Source of the DNA: CAZWEZ01 sp964632795
Lineage (GTDB): Bacteria; Pseudomonadota; Alphaproteobacteria; Rhodospirillales; 2-02-FULL-58-16
Direction: 5' to 3'
DNA: 17,057 bases
Assembly: GCA_964632795.1 (NCBI GenBank)
Contig: CAZWEZ010000082.1
Location: 1 to 17,057, forward strand
Positions 1-8,113 of this stretch are shown here, one piece after another. A model generated the notes under the pieces. That model saw only the letters and a list, made by a program, of their open reading frames with translations, had not been told where the DNA came from and searched no databases. Made by a program: the position numbers and the translations under genes. How positions within the stretch are numbered: the stretch's first letter is position 1; each line of letters opens with the position of its first letter.

Positions 1-1
1 G

Positions 2-1489
2 CGCGCCCTGTGGGTGGTGCCCGGGCGGCGGCCGGTCGGCCGTGGCGCCAAGCACTTCGTCGATTTCCAGGAGGACGTCACCGTCGCCGACATCCGCCTG
101 GCGGCGCGCGAGGGCTACCGCTCGCTCGAGCACGTCAAGCGCTACACCGCGCTGGGCATGGGCACCGAGCAGGGCAAGATGGGCAATGTCAACGGCCTGG
201 CCGTGCTGGCCGAGACCCTGGAGGCCTCGATCCCCGAGGTCGGCGTCACCACCTTCCGCCCGCCCTATACCCCGGTCGGCTACGGCGCCCTGGCCGGACG
301 CCGGGTCGGCCCCCTCTACGATCCGATCCGCCTGACCCCGATCCACCGCTGGCACGAACGGGTCGGCGCCGCCTTCGAGAACGTCGGCCAGTGGAAGCGC
401 CCCTGGTACTACCCCGGGAAGGGCGAGACCATGCGCCAGGCGGTCGACCGCGAGTGCCTGGCGGCGCGCAACGCCATCGGCATCCTGGATGCCTCGACGC
501 TGGGCAAGATCGACATCCGGGGTCCGGACGCGGCCAAGCTGCTGGACCGCCTCTACACCAACGCCTGGGGCAGCCTCAAGGTCGGGCGCTGCCGCTACGG
601 GCTGATGCTGGGCGAGGACGGGATGGTGATCGACGACGGAGTCACCGCCCGGCTCGGCGAGAACCACTACCTGATGACCACCACCACCGGCAACGCGGCC
701 AAGGTGTTCGGCTGGATGGAGGAGTGGCTGCAGACCGAATGGCCCACCCTCAAGGTCTACCTGACCTCGCTGAGCGAGCACTGGGCGACGGTGTGCGTGT
801 GCGGCCCCAATGCCCGGCGGCTGCTGTCGGAGTTCACCCCCGACATCGACCTCGACCCCGGGGCCTTCCCCTTCATGACCTTCCGCGAGGGGACGGTGGC
901 CGGGATTCCGTCTCGCCTCTTCCGGATCAGCTTCACCGGCGAGCTGTCCTACGAGATCAACGTCCCGGCCAGCTTCGCGATGGCCCTGTGGACGGCGCTG
1001 ATGAACGCCGGGGAGAAGTACGGCATCACCCCGTTTGGCACCGAGGCGATGCACGTGCTGAGGGCCGAGAAGGGGTTCATCATCGTCGGCCAGGAGACCG
1101 ACGGCACGGCGATGCCGGGCGACCTCGGCCTGGAGCGGCTGCTGAGCACCGACAAGGACTTCATCGGCCGGCGCTCGCTGAACCGCCCCGACACCCTGCG
1201 CGAGGACCGCAAGCAGCTGGTCGGGCTGTTCACCGAGGACCCCGACGAGGTTCTCCCGGAGGGCGCCCAGGTGGTCGCCGAACTCCGCCAACGGCCGCCG
1301 ATGCCGATGATCGGCCACGTCACCTCCAGCTACTACAGCGCCAACCTGGGCCGCTCGATCGCCTTGGCCATGATCAAGCAAGGCCGCGCCCGCCACGGCG
1401 AGACCCTGCACGTGCCGCTGGTCGAGCGGACCTCGAGGGTCGAGGTTTGCGACCCGGTCTTCCTCGAAGGGAGCCGCCTCGATGGTTGA
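2..1489 (+). CDS. soxA: Sarcosine oxidase alpha subunit, C-terminal half (partial)
   Basis: The frame is open from the window edge, giving 495 residues of a protein that is usually about 1000 long, so the N-terminal FAD/NAD-binding half lies outside. The visible part starts in the linker before the C-terminal aminomethyltransferase-like (GcvT-type) folate domain. That domain begins near GPLYDPIRLTPIHRWHERVG and carries the familiar WKRPWYYPG and GILDASTLGKIDI stretches; it ends with VCDPVFLEGSRLDG, a typical SoxA C-terminus. In the heterotetrameric enzyme (SoxBDAG), sarcosine is oxidatively demethylated to glycine, and the alpha subunit passes the methyl carbon to tetrahydrofolate as 5,10-methylene-THF. 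The stop overlaps the soxG start by 8 nt, so the two are translationally coupled. No frameshift or missing segment is seen in the part present. Confidence 0.93.
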   Translation, partial: RALWVVPGRRPVGRGAKHFVDFQEDVTVADIRLAAREGYRSLEHVKRYTALGMGTEQGKMGNVNGLAVLAETLEASIPEVGVTTFRPPYTPVGYGALAGRRVGPLYDPIRLTPIHRWHERVGAAFENVGQWKRPWYYPGKGETMRQAVDRECLAARNAIGILDASTLGKIDIRGPDAAKLLDRLYTNAWGSLKVGRCRYGLMLGEDGMVIDDGVTARLGENHYLMTTTTGNAAKVFGWMEEWLQTEWPTLKVYLTSLSEHWATVCVCGPNARRLLSEFTPDIDLDPGAFPFMTFREGTVAGIPSRLFRISFTGELSYEINVPASFAMALWTALMNAGEKYGITPFGTEAMHVLRAEKGFIIVGQETDGTAMPGDLGLERLLSTDKDFIGRRSLNRPDTLREDRKQLVGLFTEDPDEVLPEGAQVVAELRQRPPMPMIGHVTSSYYSANLGRSIALAMIKQGRARHGETLHVPLVERTSRVEVCDPVFLEGSRLDG

Positions 1490-2132
1490 CACCTACCTTC
1501 GCCAGAGCCCGCTGGCCCACCTCAAGCTGGGGGCCAGGACGACGCCCGACGCCGAGGCCGCGGTGGCCGGGGTGCGGATGTGCGAACGCCCCCACCGCGG
1601 CCAGATCAACCTCAGGGGCAACCGCGCCCGCAAGCCGTTCCGCGACGCCGTCGACAAGGCCTGCGGACTGGCCCTGCCCTATTCCGCCAACACGGTGGCC
1701 GGAGCCGACGACCTTGGCGACGGGCCGCGCGCCCTGTGGCTGGGCCCCGACGAGTGGCTGCTGGCCTGCGCTCCGGGATCGCAAGCGGCCCTGGCCGGGG
1801 CCCTGGAGCGGGAACTGGACGGCCAGCACGTATCGGTCACCGACCTCAGCGAGGCCCGCACGGTGATCGCCCTGGCGGGGCCCAGGGCGCGCCAGGTGCT
1901 GTCCAAGGGCTGCTCCCTGGACCTCCACCCCAAGAGCTTCGCCCCCGGCCACTGCACCCAGAGCCCGCTGGCCCACCTGGCGGTGATCATCCATCATCTC
2001 GCCTTCGACGGGGGCGAGGGCGGCGGCGGTTCCCAATACGAGATCTACATCGCCCGCAGCTTCGCCGAGTTCCTGTGGCGGTGGCTGGAGGACGCCGGGG
2101 CCGAGTACGCCATCGCCATCACCGGCGGCTGA
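1482..2132 (+). CDS. soxG: Sarcosine oxidase gamma subunit
   Basis: This 216-residue protein matches the usual SoxG length. It starts MVDTYLRQSPLAHL and has the family features ALWLGPDEWLL and a threonine/serine-rich TDLSEARTVIALAGPRAR segment, which resembles a small GcvT-like fold. The C-terminal SQYEIYIARSFAEFLWRWL stretch is also characteristic. The gamma subunit is a small structural partner of heterotetrameric sarcosine oxidase. The ATG lies inside the end of soxA, with AAGGGAG about 8 nt upstream, which fixes the start. The motif QSPLAHL occurs twice (near residues 8 and 163), a minor oddity. The stop codon shares one base with the next ATG (TGATG), so the sox genes and prmA are probably co-transcribed. 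Confidence 0.92.
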   Translation: MVDTYLRQSPLAHLKLGARTTPDAEAAVAGVRMCERPHRGQINLRGNRARKPFRDAVDKACGLALPYSANTVAGADDLGDGPRALWLGPDEWLLACAPGSQAALAGALERELDGQHVSVTDLSEARTVIALAGPRARQVLSKGCSLDLHPKSFAPGHCTQSPLAHLAVIIHHLAFDGGEGGGGSQYEIYIARSFAEFLWRWLEDAGAEYAIAITGG

Positions 2133-3028
2133 TGGCGGAACCTCCCGAGACGTGGCGGGTCGAGGTCGAAGCCTCGCCCGAGACGGTGGCCGCCTTCGAG
2201 GACGCCCTGGAGCCGTTCTGCGAGGCCCTGTCCACCTTCGCCACCGAGACCGGCGGCGGCTGGCACATCGAGGGTTTCTGCGCCTCGCGGCCCGATCCGG
2301 AGGCCATTGCCCGGGCCCTGGCCGGGAGCGCCGCCGGGCTCGGCGTGGCGCCCCCCCCGGCGACCGTCGGCCGGATTCCGCCGCGGGACTGGGTGGCCGA
2401 CAACCTGCGGATGTTTCCGCCGGTCGAGGCCGGGCGCTACTTCATCCACCCCAGCCACTACCGCAGCCCGGTGCCGCCCGGGCGCCTCGCCCTGTGCCTC
2501 GATGCGGGGGCCGCCTTCGGCTCGGGCGAACACGAATCCACCAGGGGCGTGCTGCTGGCGCTCGACGGGCTGGCCCGGCGGCGCCGGTTCCACGCTCCCC
2601 TGGACGTCGGCTGCGGCTCGGGGATCCTGGCGCTGGCCATGGCCCGGACCTGGCGGGCGCCGGTGATCGCCGCCGACATCGACCCCCGGGCGATCGCCGT
2701 GACCCGCGACAACGCCCGCCGCAACCGGCTGGGGCCCCTGGTCCGCGCGGTGCCCAGCGACGGCTACCGGGCGCCGGCGGTCCGCCGCGGGGCGCCCTAC
2801 GACCTGATCGTCAGCAACATCCTGGCCAACCCGCTGTGCCGCATGGCCGGCGACCTGGCCGGCCACCTGGAGGCCGGGGGAACCGCCGTGCTGGCCGGCT
2901 TCGTGGCCCGCGATTCCGCGCGGGTGCTGGCCGCCCACCGCGCGCACGGCCTCCGCCTGATCCGGCGGATCGGCATCGCGGACTGGCAGACACTGGTCCT
3001 GGCCCGTGATAGAAGGGCGGGTCGTTAA
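2132..3028 (+). CDS. prmA: Ribosomal protein L11 methyltransferase
   Basis: The predicted 298-residue protein is a class I SAM-dependent methyltransferase of the PrmA family, which trimethylates ribosomal protein L11. Residues 1-100 form the small substrate-recognition domain, rich in acidic residues. The catalytic domain has FGSGEHEST at 129-137 (the PrmA version of the FGTGxHxTT loop), SAM motif I LDVGCGSG at 157-164, the acidic ribose-binding segment AADIDPRAIAV near 180-190, and SNILANP at 228-234, the diagnostic NILA motif. The start is the ATG overlapping the soxG stop by one base; the reading frame extends further upstream but has no PrmA homology there. Loss of PrmA is usually tolerated in other bacteria, and its place after sox genes is probably genomic convenience rather than pathway logic. 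Confidence 0.92.
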   Translation: MAEPPETWRVEVEASPETVAAFEDALEPFCEALSTFATETGGGWHIEGFCASRPDPEAIARALAGSAAGLGVAPPPATVGRIPPRDWVADNLRMFPPVEAGRYFIHPSHYRSPVPPGRLALCLDAGAAFGSGEHESTRGVLLALDGLARRRRFHAPLDVGCGSGILALAMARTWRAPVIAADIDPRAIAVTRDNARRNRLGPLVRAVPSDGYRAPAVRRGAPYDLIVSNILANPLCRMAGDLAGHLEAGGTAVLAGFVARDSARVLAAHRAHGLRLIRRIGIADWQTLVLARDRRAGR

Positions 3029-3048
3029 AGAGACGGAGTGTCGGCAAC

Positions 3049-3663
3049 ATGGTCAAGGTCTACGCCCTCGACGGTCTGGTTCCCGTGGTCCACCCCTCGA
3101 CCTTCGTCCATCCCACGGCGGTGCTGATCGGCGACGTGGTGGTCGGCCCCAACTGCTACATCGCGCCGTTCGTTTCGCTGCGCGGCGACATGGGGTCGCT
3201 GGAGGTCGGCGCCGGCACCAACATCCAGGACGGCTGCGTGCTGCACAGCTTCCCCGGCGCCCCGGCCAGCATCGGCGAATGGGGCCATATCGGCCACGGC
3301 TCGGTGCTCCACGGCTGCCATATCGGCGATCACGCGCTGATCGGCATGAACGCCGTGGTGATGGACGGCGCGGTGATCGGCGAGGAGGCCTTCGTCGGCG
3401 CCATGGCCTTCGTCAAGGCCGCCTTCGAGGTCCCGGCCCGGACCCTGGTCGCCGGCGTCCCGGCCCGCATCGTGCGCCGGCTGAGCGAGCAGGAAATCGA
3501 CTGGAAGCGGACCGGCACCCGCGAATACCAGCTGCTCGCCGAGCGTAGCCTGGCGACCATGCGCGAGACCGAGGCGTTGAGCGCGCCCGAAGCCGACCGC
3601 CCGAGCCTGCCGATCACCCCCCACGACCCCCTCCACGTGATCAAGAAGATCCAGGCGCCGTGA
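3049..3663 (+). CDS. paaY: PaaY-like gamma-carbonic anhydrase family protein (left-handed beta-helix)
   Basis: The 204-residue protein consists of hexapeptide repeats (for example AVLIGDVVVGPNCYI, NAVVMDGAVIGEEAFVGA) that form a left-handed beta helix, followed by a helical tail. The three zinc-binding histidines of gamma-class carbonic anhydrases are in place: H66 in DGCVLHS, then H83 and H88 in GHGSVLHG, with the expected five-residue spacing. Length and the C-terminal tail (LSEQEIDWKRTGTREYQ) fit PaaY, described in phenylacetate catabolism as a thioesterase clearing dead-end CoA adducts. No other paa genes are in the window, so the physiological role here (thioesterase or carbonic-anhydrase-like) is open. 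GGAG lies 10 nt before the ATG, and the gene follows prmA by 20 nt. Its stop overlaps the broken maiA start. Confidence 0.82.
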   Translation: MVKVYALDGLVPVVHPSTFVHPTAVLIGDVVVGPNCYIAPFVSLRGDMGSLEVGAGTNIQDGCVLHSFPGAPASIGEWGHIGHGSVLHGCHIGDHALIGMNAVVMDGAVIGEEAFVGAMAFVKAAFEVPARTLVAGVPARIVRRLSEQEIDWKRTGTREYQLLAERSLATMRETEALSAPEADRPSLPITPHDPLHVIKKIQAP

Positions 3664-3737
3664 TGAAACTCCACGGTTACTTCCGCTCCTCGGCCAGCTA
3701 CCGGGTGCGGATCGCCCTCAACCTGAAGGGGCTGGCC
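3663..3737 (+). pseudogene. maiA: 5' remnant of maleylacetoacetate isomerase gene
   Basis: The first 25 codons, beginning MKLHGYFRSSASYRVRIALN and continuing LKGLA, match the glutathione-binding N-terminus of zeta-class glutathione transferase/maleylacetoacetate isomerase, including the SSASYR catalytic serine motif. Homology then ends sharply: the family continues with a YE...PVHL-type strand, but this frame continues RALIPSRPPAPW and stops at 3798-3800, inside the convergent GYD gene. A full enzyme has about 210-215 residues, so close to 190 are absent. The ATG overlaps the paaY stop (TGATG), as if maiA once was the next gene in the operon. MaiA normally acts in tyrosine/homogentisate breakdown. 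A deletion or insertion joined it to the neighbouring locus at about 3738-3744. Confidence 0.75.
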
Positions 3738-3744
3738 CGCGCCC

Positions 3745-4023
3745 TTATACCATCCCGGCCGCCCGCTCCATGGCGCTTTCGTCGAACGCCGGCATGGTGA
3801 TGATCCGCCCGTAGCCCTGTTTGGCGTACCACATGGAGAAGCCGAGCACCACGTAGGGGTCCGAGGCCTCGACGATGTCCACGAAGTCGTAGATGCCCTG
3901 GGTATAGTGGATGGATTCGAAGACGATTCCGAATTCCTTGGCCTTCGCCCTGGCCTTCCCGACCCGTTCCTTCTGGTTGCCGATCCAGTCGCGATCGAGC
4001 GTTCCCACGAACACGTATTTCAT
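3745..4023 (-). CDS. GYD-domain protein
   Basis: The predicted 92-residue protein begins MKYVFVGTLDRDW and resembles the GYD domain family: a short ferredoxin-like fold with the signature YTQGIYDFVDIVEA near residues 40-53 (the G-x-YD-F core) and a closing G-x-x-R-x-x-T-M-x-A-F segment (YGRIITMPAF, 71-80). The biochemical function of GYD proteins is unknown. An upstream in-frame ATG at 4074 would add 17 residues, but the 4023 start is preferred because GGGAGGAGG sits a few bases before it and homology starts there. The stop lies within about 7 nt of the point where maiA homology ends, so this gene is intact while its convergent neighbour is broken. A TATCAT -10-like box lies at 4070-4065 on this strand. 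Confidence 0.72.
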   Translation of the reverse strand: MKYVFVGTLDRDWIGNQKERVGKARAKAKEFGIVFESIHYTQGIYDFVDIVEASDPYVVLGFSMWYAKQGYGRIITMPAFDESAMERAAGMV

Positions 4024-4074
4024 GGTCGCCTCCTCCCGAATTTCCGGTTTCGAAGAAGGCCACCATGATAGCAC

Positions 4075-4091
4075 GCCGGCCGCCGGCCGGC
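4075..4091. repeat. GC-only inverted repeat between two small genes
   Basis: GCCGGCC, a 3-base loop, then GGCCGGC form a perfect 7-bp stem between the stop of the lysine-rich gene and the start of the GYD gene. No T-run follows on either strand, so it is not a classical intrinsic terminator. On the minus strand it lies just upstream of a TATCAT -10-like box at 4070-4065, so it could either attenuate readthrough or overlap the -35 region. Its role is unknown, and such repeats can arise by chance in GC-rich DNA. Confidence 0.4.
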
Positions 4092-4104
4092 CGCGGAATC
4101 GCGA

Positions 4105-4281
4105 TCAGCCCGGGCGGTTCAGGAAGGCCGAGCGCATCACCGATTTCATGGGGCCGTCGACGACGCTCAGCGTGACCTCGTCCTCGTCCGGCCGCTGGGC
4201 GGGGGCTTTCGGTTTGGCCTTCTTCGCGGTCTTCTTGCGGGCGCCCTTGCCGGACTTGGCGGGTTTTCTCTTCTTGATCAT
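4105..4281 (-). CDS. Small lysine-rich basic protein, hypothetical
   Basis: This 58-residue frame begins MIKKRKPAKSGKGARKK and continues through TAKKAKPKAPAQRP. It is thus a strongly basic, lysine/alanine/proline tail similar in composition to histone-H1-like or AlgP-like tails. An acidic patch DEDE follows at residues 32-35, then VTLSVVDGPMKSVMRSAFLNRPG. I recognise no named family. The start at 4281 is chosen over an overlapping ATG at 4285 in another frame because GGGAGG lies about 8 nt before 4281 but only 4 nt before 4285, and the alternative product is an arginine-rich shadow. A TTGACA-type promoter lies directly upstream. Binding to nucleic acid is only inferred from composition. Confidence 0.6.
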   Translation of the reverse strand: MIKKRKPAKSGKGARKKTAKKAKPKAPAQRPDEDEVTLSVVDGPMKSVMRSAFLNRPG

Positions 4282-4302
4282 TCATCGTTCCTCCCTGCAA
4301 TG

Positions 4303-4332
4303 GTTTTACGTGGCCCCGGAACGGGCTGTCAA
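4303..4332 (-). promoter_or_regulatory. Candidate sigma-70-type promoter for the lysine-rich/GYD pair
   Basis: On the minus strand a perfect TTGACA (4332-4327) is followed after 18 nt by TAAAAC (4308-4303). Transcription would start near 4296, leaving a leader of about 15 nt that is mostly the GGGAGG ribosome site. This suggests the small genes have their own promoter separate from the kbl operon, although readthrough remains possible. No mapped transcript supports it. Confidence 0.5.
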
Positions 4333-4358
4333 CCGCCCCGGGCGTCTGTCCTCGCCCT

Positions 4359-5372
4359 TCAGAAGGCGGCCAGGACGGCGTTCAGGTTGTCGCCCAGCTC
4401 CCGGCACACGTAGCCGCCCTCCTGGACCAGGACGGTGGGCAGGCCGAGACCGGCGACGGCGGCGGCGATGTCCCCGAAGCCTCCGGTGGTGACGGCCAGC
4501 GCCGCGAAGGGGTCGCCCTGGTAGGCGTCGAGGCCCAGCGCGACGACCAGCGCCCCCGGGGCGAAGTCGCGAATCCTCGCCAGGGCGCGGGCCAGGGCCC
4601 CGAGGTAGTCCTCGTCGCCGCTGCCCAGGGGCAGCGGCAGGTTGAGGGTGAAGCCCGCCCCCGGACCGTCCCCGCGTTCGTCGGCGTGGCCCCAGAAGAA
4701 GGGGTAGAAGCGATTGGGATCGGCGTGGATCGAGACGTGCAGGACGTCGGCGCGGCGGTAGAAGATCTGCTGGGTGCCGTTGCCGTGGTGGAGGTCGAGG
4801 TCGAGGACGGCGACGCGCTCGAACCGCCGGCGCAGCTCCTGGGCGGCGATCGCCGTGTTGTTGAGGAAGCAGAAGCCGCCCGCCATGTCGGAAAACGCGT
4901 GGTGGCCGGGCGGCCGGCACAGGGCGTAGGCCGCCCGCTCGCCGCCGCCGACCAGGGCCGCCGCGTGGGCGGCGCACTCAGCGGCCCCGCACGCCGCGCG
5001 CCACGTCCCCGGGCCGATCGGACAGGCCAAGTCGGCCATGTGATACCCGGCCCGCCCGACGACGGACTCGGGGCGGCTGGCCGGGTGCCGGTTGGGGAAG
5101 ACGTTGGCGATCACCTCTCCGGCGCCGTCCCCCAGGGCCTTCCAGCGGTCATGGGCGGTCTCCAGGAAGTCGAGGTACTCGGGGTCGTGGACGGCGGCCC
5201 GGACCCGGTGGCCGAAGTCTTCGGGGCGGACCAGGGTATGGCCGGCGCGGGCCGCCGCCGCGGCCAGGATGTCGGCCCGTTCGGGGACCTCCCGGCTCGC
5301 CGAGAGGACGCCCCGGACCAGGAAGAACCCGGGGTCGTGGTCGCCATGGGCATCGTTGACAACGACCTTCAT
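4359..5372 (-). CDS. Acetylpolyamine amidohydrolase / histone deacetylase-family hydrolase
   Basis: This 337-residue protein of the arginase/deacetylase superfamily is close in length and motif order to bacterial acetylpolyamine amidohydrolase (APAH, about 341 residues). It removes acetyl groups from N-acetylated amines in that family. RPPGHH at 153-158 carries the paired general-base histidines H157/H158. DLDLHHGNGTQ at 191-201 supplies zinc ligands D193 and H195, and LGLDAYQGDP near 279-288 supplies the third, D282. EGGY (318-321) supplies the transition-state tyrosine Y321. APAH-like segments LETAHDRWKALG (70-81) and GPGTWRAA (120-127) favour APAH over the HDAC or acetoin AcuC branches. 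The gene lies 15 nt after the small membrane protein, in the kbl-tdh operon. The Shine-Dalgarno sequence is weak. The substrate is inferred, not shown. Confidence 0.85.
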   Translation of the reverse strand: MKVVVNDAHGDHDPGFFLVRGVLSASREVPERADILAAAAARAGHTLVRPEDFGHRVRAAVHDPEYLDFLETAHDRWKALGDGAGEVIANVFPNRHPASRPESVVGRAGYHMADLACPIGPGTWRAACGAAECAAHAAALVGGGERAAYALCRPPGHHAFSDMAGGFCFLNNTAIAAQELRRRFERVAVLDLDLHHGNGTQQIFYRRADVLHVSIHADPNRFYPFFWGHADERGDGPGAGFTLNLPLPLGSGDEDYLGALARALARIRDFAPGALVVALGLDAYQGDPFAALAVTTGGFGDIAAAVAGLGLPTVLVQEGGYVCRELGDNLNAVLAAF

Positions 5373-5387
5373 CGAATATCCAGGAGA

Positions 5388-5657
5388 CTAGAATAGAACA
5401 TTGAGGGCGGCGAAGTTCATCAGCCCGACCAGGACCAGCAGCACCGTCCACATGACCAGGGGGCCCCTGGCCTTGGCGACATGGAAGCCGCCGATCGCCC
5501 ACCACGTCAACGGCAGCACCGCGGAGAACACGAACATCCTGAGCGCCCCGCCGGCGATCCCCGCCACGTCGCCGCCCCCGAGCACGGCGGAGATCGCCAG
5601 GGTGCCCAGGAACAGGCCGCCGATCCACCACCAGGTCGCCGCCCGGCCGATCACCAT
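5388..5657 (-). CDS. Small three-helix membrane protein
   Basis: The 89-residue product is almost wholly hydrophobic with three predicted transmembrane helices, at roughly residues 7-28 (WWWIGGLFLGTLAISAVL), 33-56 and 67-88 (LVMWTVLLVLVGLMN). It has few charged residues: R5 near the N-terminus, and H59, K62 and R64 in the loop between helices 2 and 3. I do not recognise a family. The ATG overlaps the end of tdh by 7 nt and the stop is 15 nt before the deacetylase gene, so it sits tightly in the operon and is likely translated by coupling. Good conservation of the overlap and lack of stop codons support it as real. A transport or regulatory role in threonine/amine metabolism would be speculation. 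Confidence 0.72.
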   Translation of the reverse strand: MVIGRAATWWWIGGLFLGTLAISAVLGGGDVAGIAGGALRMFVFSAVLPLTWWAIGGFHVAKARGPLVMWTVLLVLVGLMNFAALNVLF

Positions 5658-6673
5658 TCCAGGATCACCTTTCCCGACTCTCCGGAGTTCATGACCTCGA
5701 ACCCCTTCTGGAAGTCGTCGACCGGGAAGCGGTGGGTGATGATGGGGGCGATGTCGAGCCCGCTTTGCAGCATGGTCGCCATCTTGTACCAGGTCTCGAA
5801 CATCTCGCGCCCGTAGATGCCCTTGAGCGTCAGGCCCTTGAAGATCACCTGGTGCCAGTCGACCGGCTCCTCGGCCGGCGGGATGCCGAGGATGGCGATC
5901 CGCCCGCCGTGGTTCATCACCCGCAGCATCTGGCTCATCGCCTTCTGGTTGCCCGACATCTCGAGGCCGACGTCGAAGCCCTCCATCATGCCGAGTTCCT
6001 CCATCACCTCCTCGATCCCGCCCCGCGTCACGTTGATGGTCCGACTCGCGCCCAGCCGCCGGGCCAGATCGAGGCGGTAGTCGATGACGTCGGTGACCAC
6101 GATGTGGCGGGCCCCGACGTGGCGCGCGACGGCGGTCGCCATGATGCCGATCGGCCCGGCGCCGGTGATCAGCACGTCCTCGCCGACCAGGTCGAAAGAA
6201 AGCGTGGTGTGGGTGGCGTTGCCGAGCGGATCGAGGATGGCGCCCATGTCGTCGGACACGTTGGGCGGCATGGCGAAGGCGTTGAAGGCGGGGATCGCCA
6301 GGTACTCGGCGAAGCACCCCGGCCGGTTGACCCCGACGCCGATGGTGTTGCGGCACAGGTGGCGCCGCCCGGCCCGGCAGTTGCGGCAGTGGCCGCAGGT
6401 GATGTGGCCTTCGCCCGAGACCCGGTCGCCGATCTCGAAGCCGCGCACCTCGACGCCCATCTCGACCACCTCGCCGACGTACTCGTGGCCGATCGTCATC
6501 GGAACCGGGATCGTCGTTTGCGACCATTCGTCCCAGTTGTAGATGTGCTGGTCGGTGCCGCAGATGGCGGTCTTGCGGATCTTGATCAGGACATCGTTGT
6601 GGCCGATCTCGGGCGGCGGCACGTCCTCCATCCAGATGCCGGGTTCGGGCTTGGCCTTGACCAGGGATTTCAT
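5651..6673 (-). CDS. tdh: L-threonine 3-dehydrogenase
   Basis: This 340-residue zinc-dependent medium-chain dehydrogenase has the same length as E. coli Tdh. It oxidises L-threonine with NAD+ to 2-amino-3-ketobutyrate. Catalytic-zinc residues are C38 (ICGTDQHIYNWDEW), H63 and E64 (GHEYVGEVVEMG). The structural zinc site is C93, C96, C99 and C107 (CGHCRNCRAGRRHLC). The Rossmann motif is GAGPIG at 171-176. It lies 17 nt downstream of kbl with GGAG before the ATG, the common kbl-tdh operon order, and the two enzymes act in sequence because the ketobutyrate intermediate is unstable. The 3' end overlaps the small membrane protein gene. Confidence 0.95.
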   Translation of the reverse strand: MKSLVKAKPEPGIWMEDVPPPEIGHNDVLIKIRKTAICGTDQHIYNWDEWSQTTIPVPMTIGHEYVGEVVEMGVEVRGFEIGDRVSGEGHITCGHCRNCRAGRRHLCRNTIGVGVNRPGCFAEYLAIPAFNAFAMPPNVSDDMGAILDPLGNATHTTLSFDLVGEDVLITGAGPIGIMATAVARHVGARHIVVTDVIDYRLDLARRLGASRTINVTRGGIEEVMEELGMMEGFDVGLEMSGNQKAMSQMLRVMNHGGRIAILGIPPAEEPVDWHQVIFKGLTLKGIYGREMFETWYKMATMLQSGLDIAPIITHRFPVDDFQKGFEVMNSGESGKVILEW

Positions 6674-6690
6674 GGTTCTTGCTCCGACTT

Positions 6691-7881
<1,191 letters not shown>

Positions 7882-7907
7882 GTTGGCGCTCCGGCAACGG
7901 GTAGAGG

Positions 7908-7936
7908 AATCTAATGTGGTCCGAAACGATGGTAAA
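7908..7936 (-). promoter_or_regulatory. Candidate promoter for the kbl-tdh operon
   Basis: On the minus strand TTTACC (7936-7931) and TAGATT (7913-7908) are separated by exactly 17 nt. The expected transcript would start near 7901 and give a leader of about 20 nt before the kbl ATG. The box matches are partial, so this is a candidate only. It lies in the 232-base divergent gap 7882-8113 between kbl and the large flavoprotein gene, which has no other coding signal. Confidence 0.4.
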
Positions 7937-8007
7937 ATCCATCCCCGGCGGGACGCTGCCCTTTTCGACCGATTCCCCGTTGACCCGGGGGCCGGGGGCG
8001 GCTTGTG

Positions 8008-8037
8008 ATTTGCAAATGGGGCACCGTGGTATAAAAA
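8008..8037 (+). promoter_or_regulatory. Palindrome and candidate promoter upstream of the large flavoprotein
   Basis: ATTTGCAAAT at 8008-8017 is a perfect 10-bp palindrome in an AT-rich patch of an otherwise GC-rich gap. It contains TTGCAA (8010-8015), which could act as a -35 followed 16 nt later by TAAAAA (8032-8037) within GGTATAAAAAG. TATAAA itself (8030-8035) gives a 14-nt spacer, which is short. The palindrome could be an operator overlapping the promoter. Which regulator would bind is unknown. Confidence 0.4.
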
Positions 8038-8113
8038 GACCGGCGGTCATCCCATTTCCCGGCGAAGCGCTCCGCCTTCGCACGGCAAACGACAAAACAA
8101 AGGTTCGCAAACC

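Noticed and set aside
10..1866. A 618-codon plus-strand frame overlapping soxA and soxG
   Set aside because: The product is arginine/glycine/proline-rich noise; soxA and soxG in the other frames have strong family motifs.
3698..4300. A 200-codon minus-strand frame starting at an ATG 4 nt before the lysine-rich gene
   Set aside because: The ribosome-site spacing is too short for its nearby ATG, and its product is an arginine-rich shadow covering both the GYD and lysine-rich genes.
4313..4326. Short GCCC/GGGC hairpin below the deacetylase gene as a terminator
   Set aside because: The stem is only 4 bp, has no T-run, and overlaps the spacer of the TTGACA promoter candidate.
4686..5396. A 236-codon plus-strand frame antisense to the deacetylase gene
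   Set aside because: It is a composition shadow; the opposite strand carries all zinc ligands and catalytic residues of the deacetylase family.
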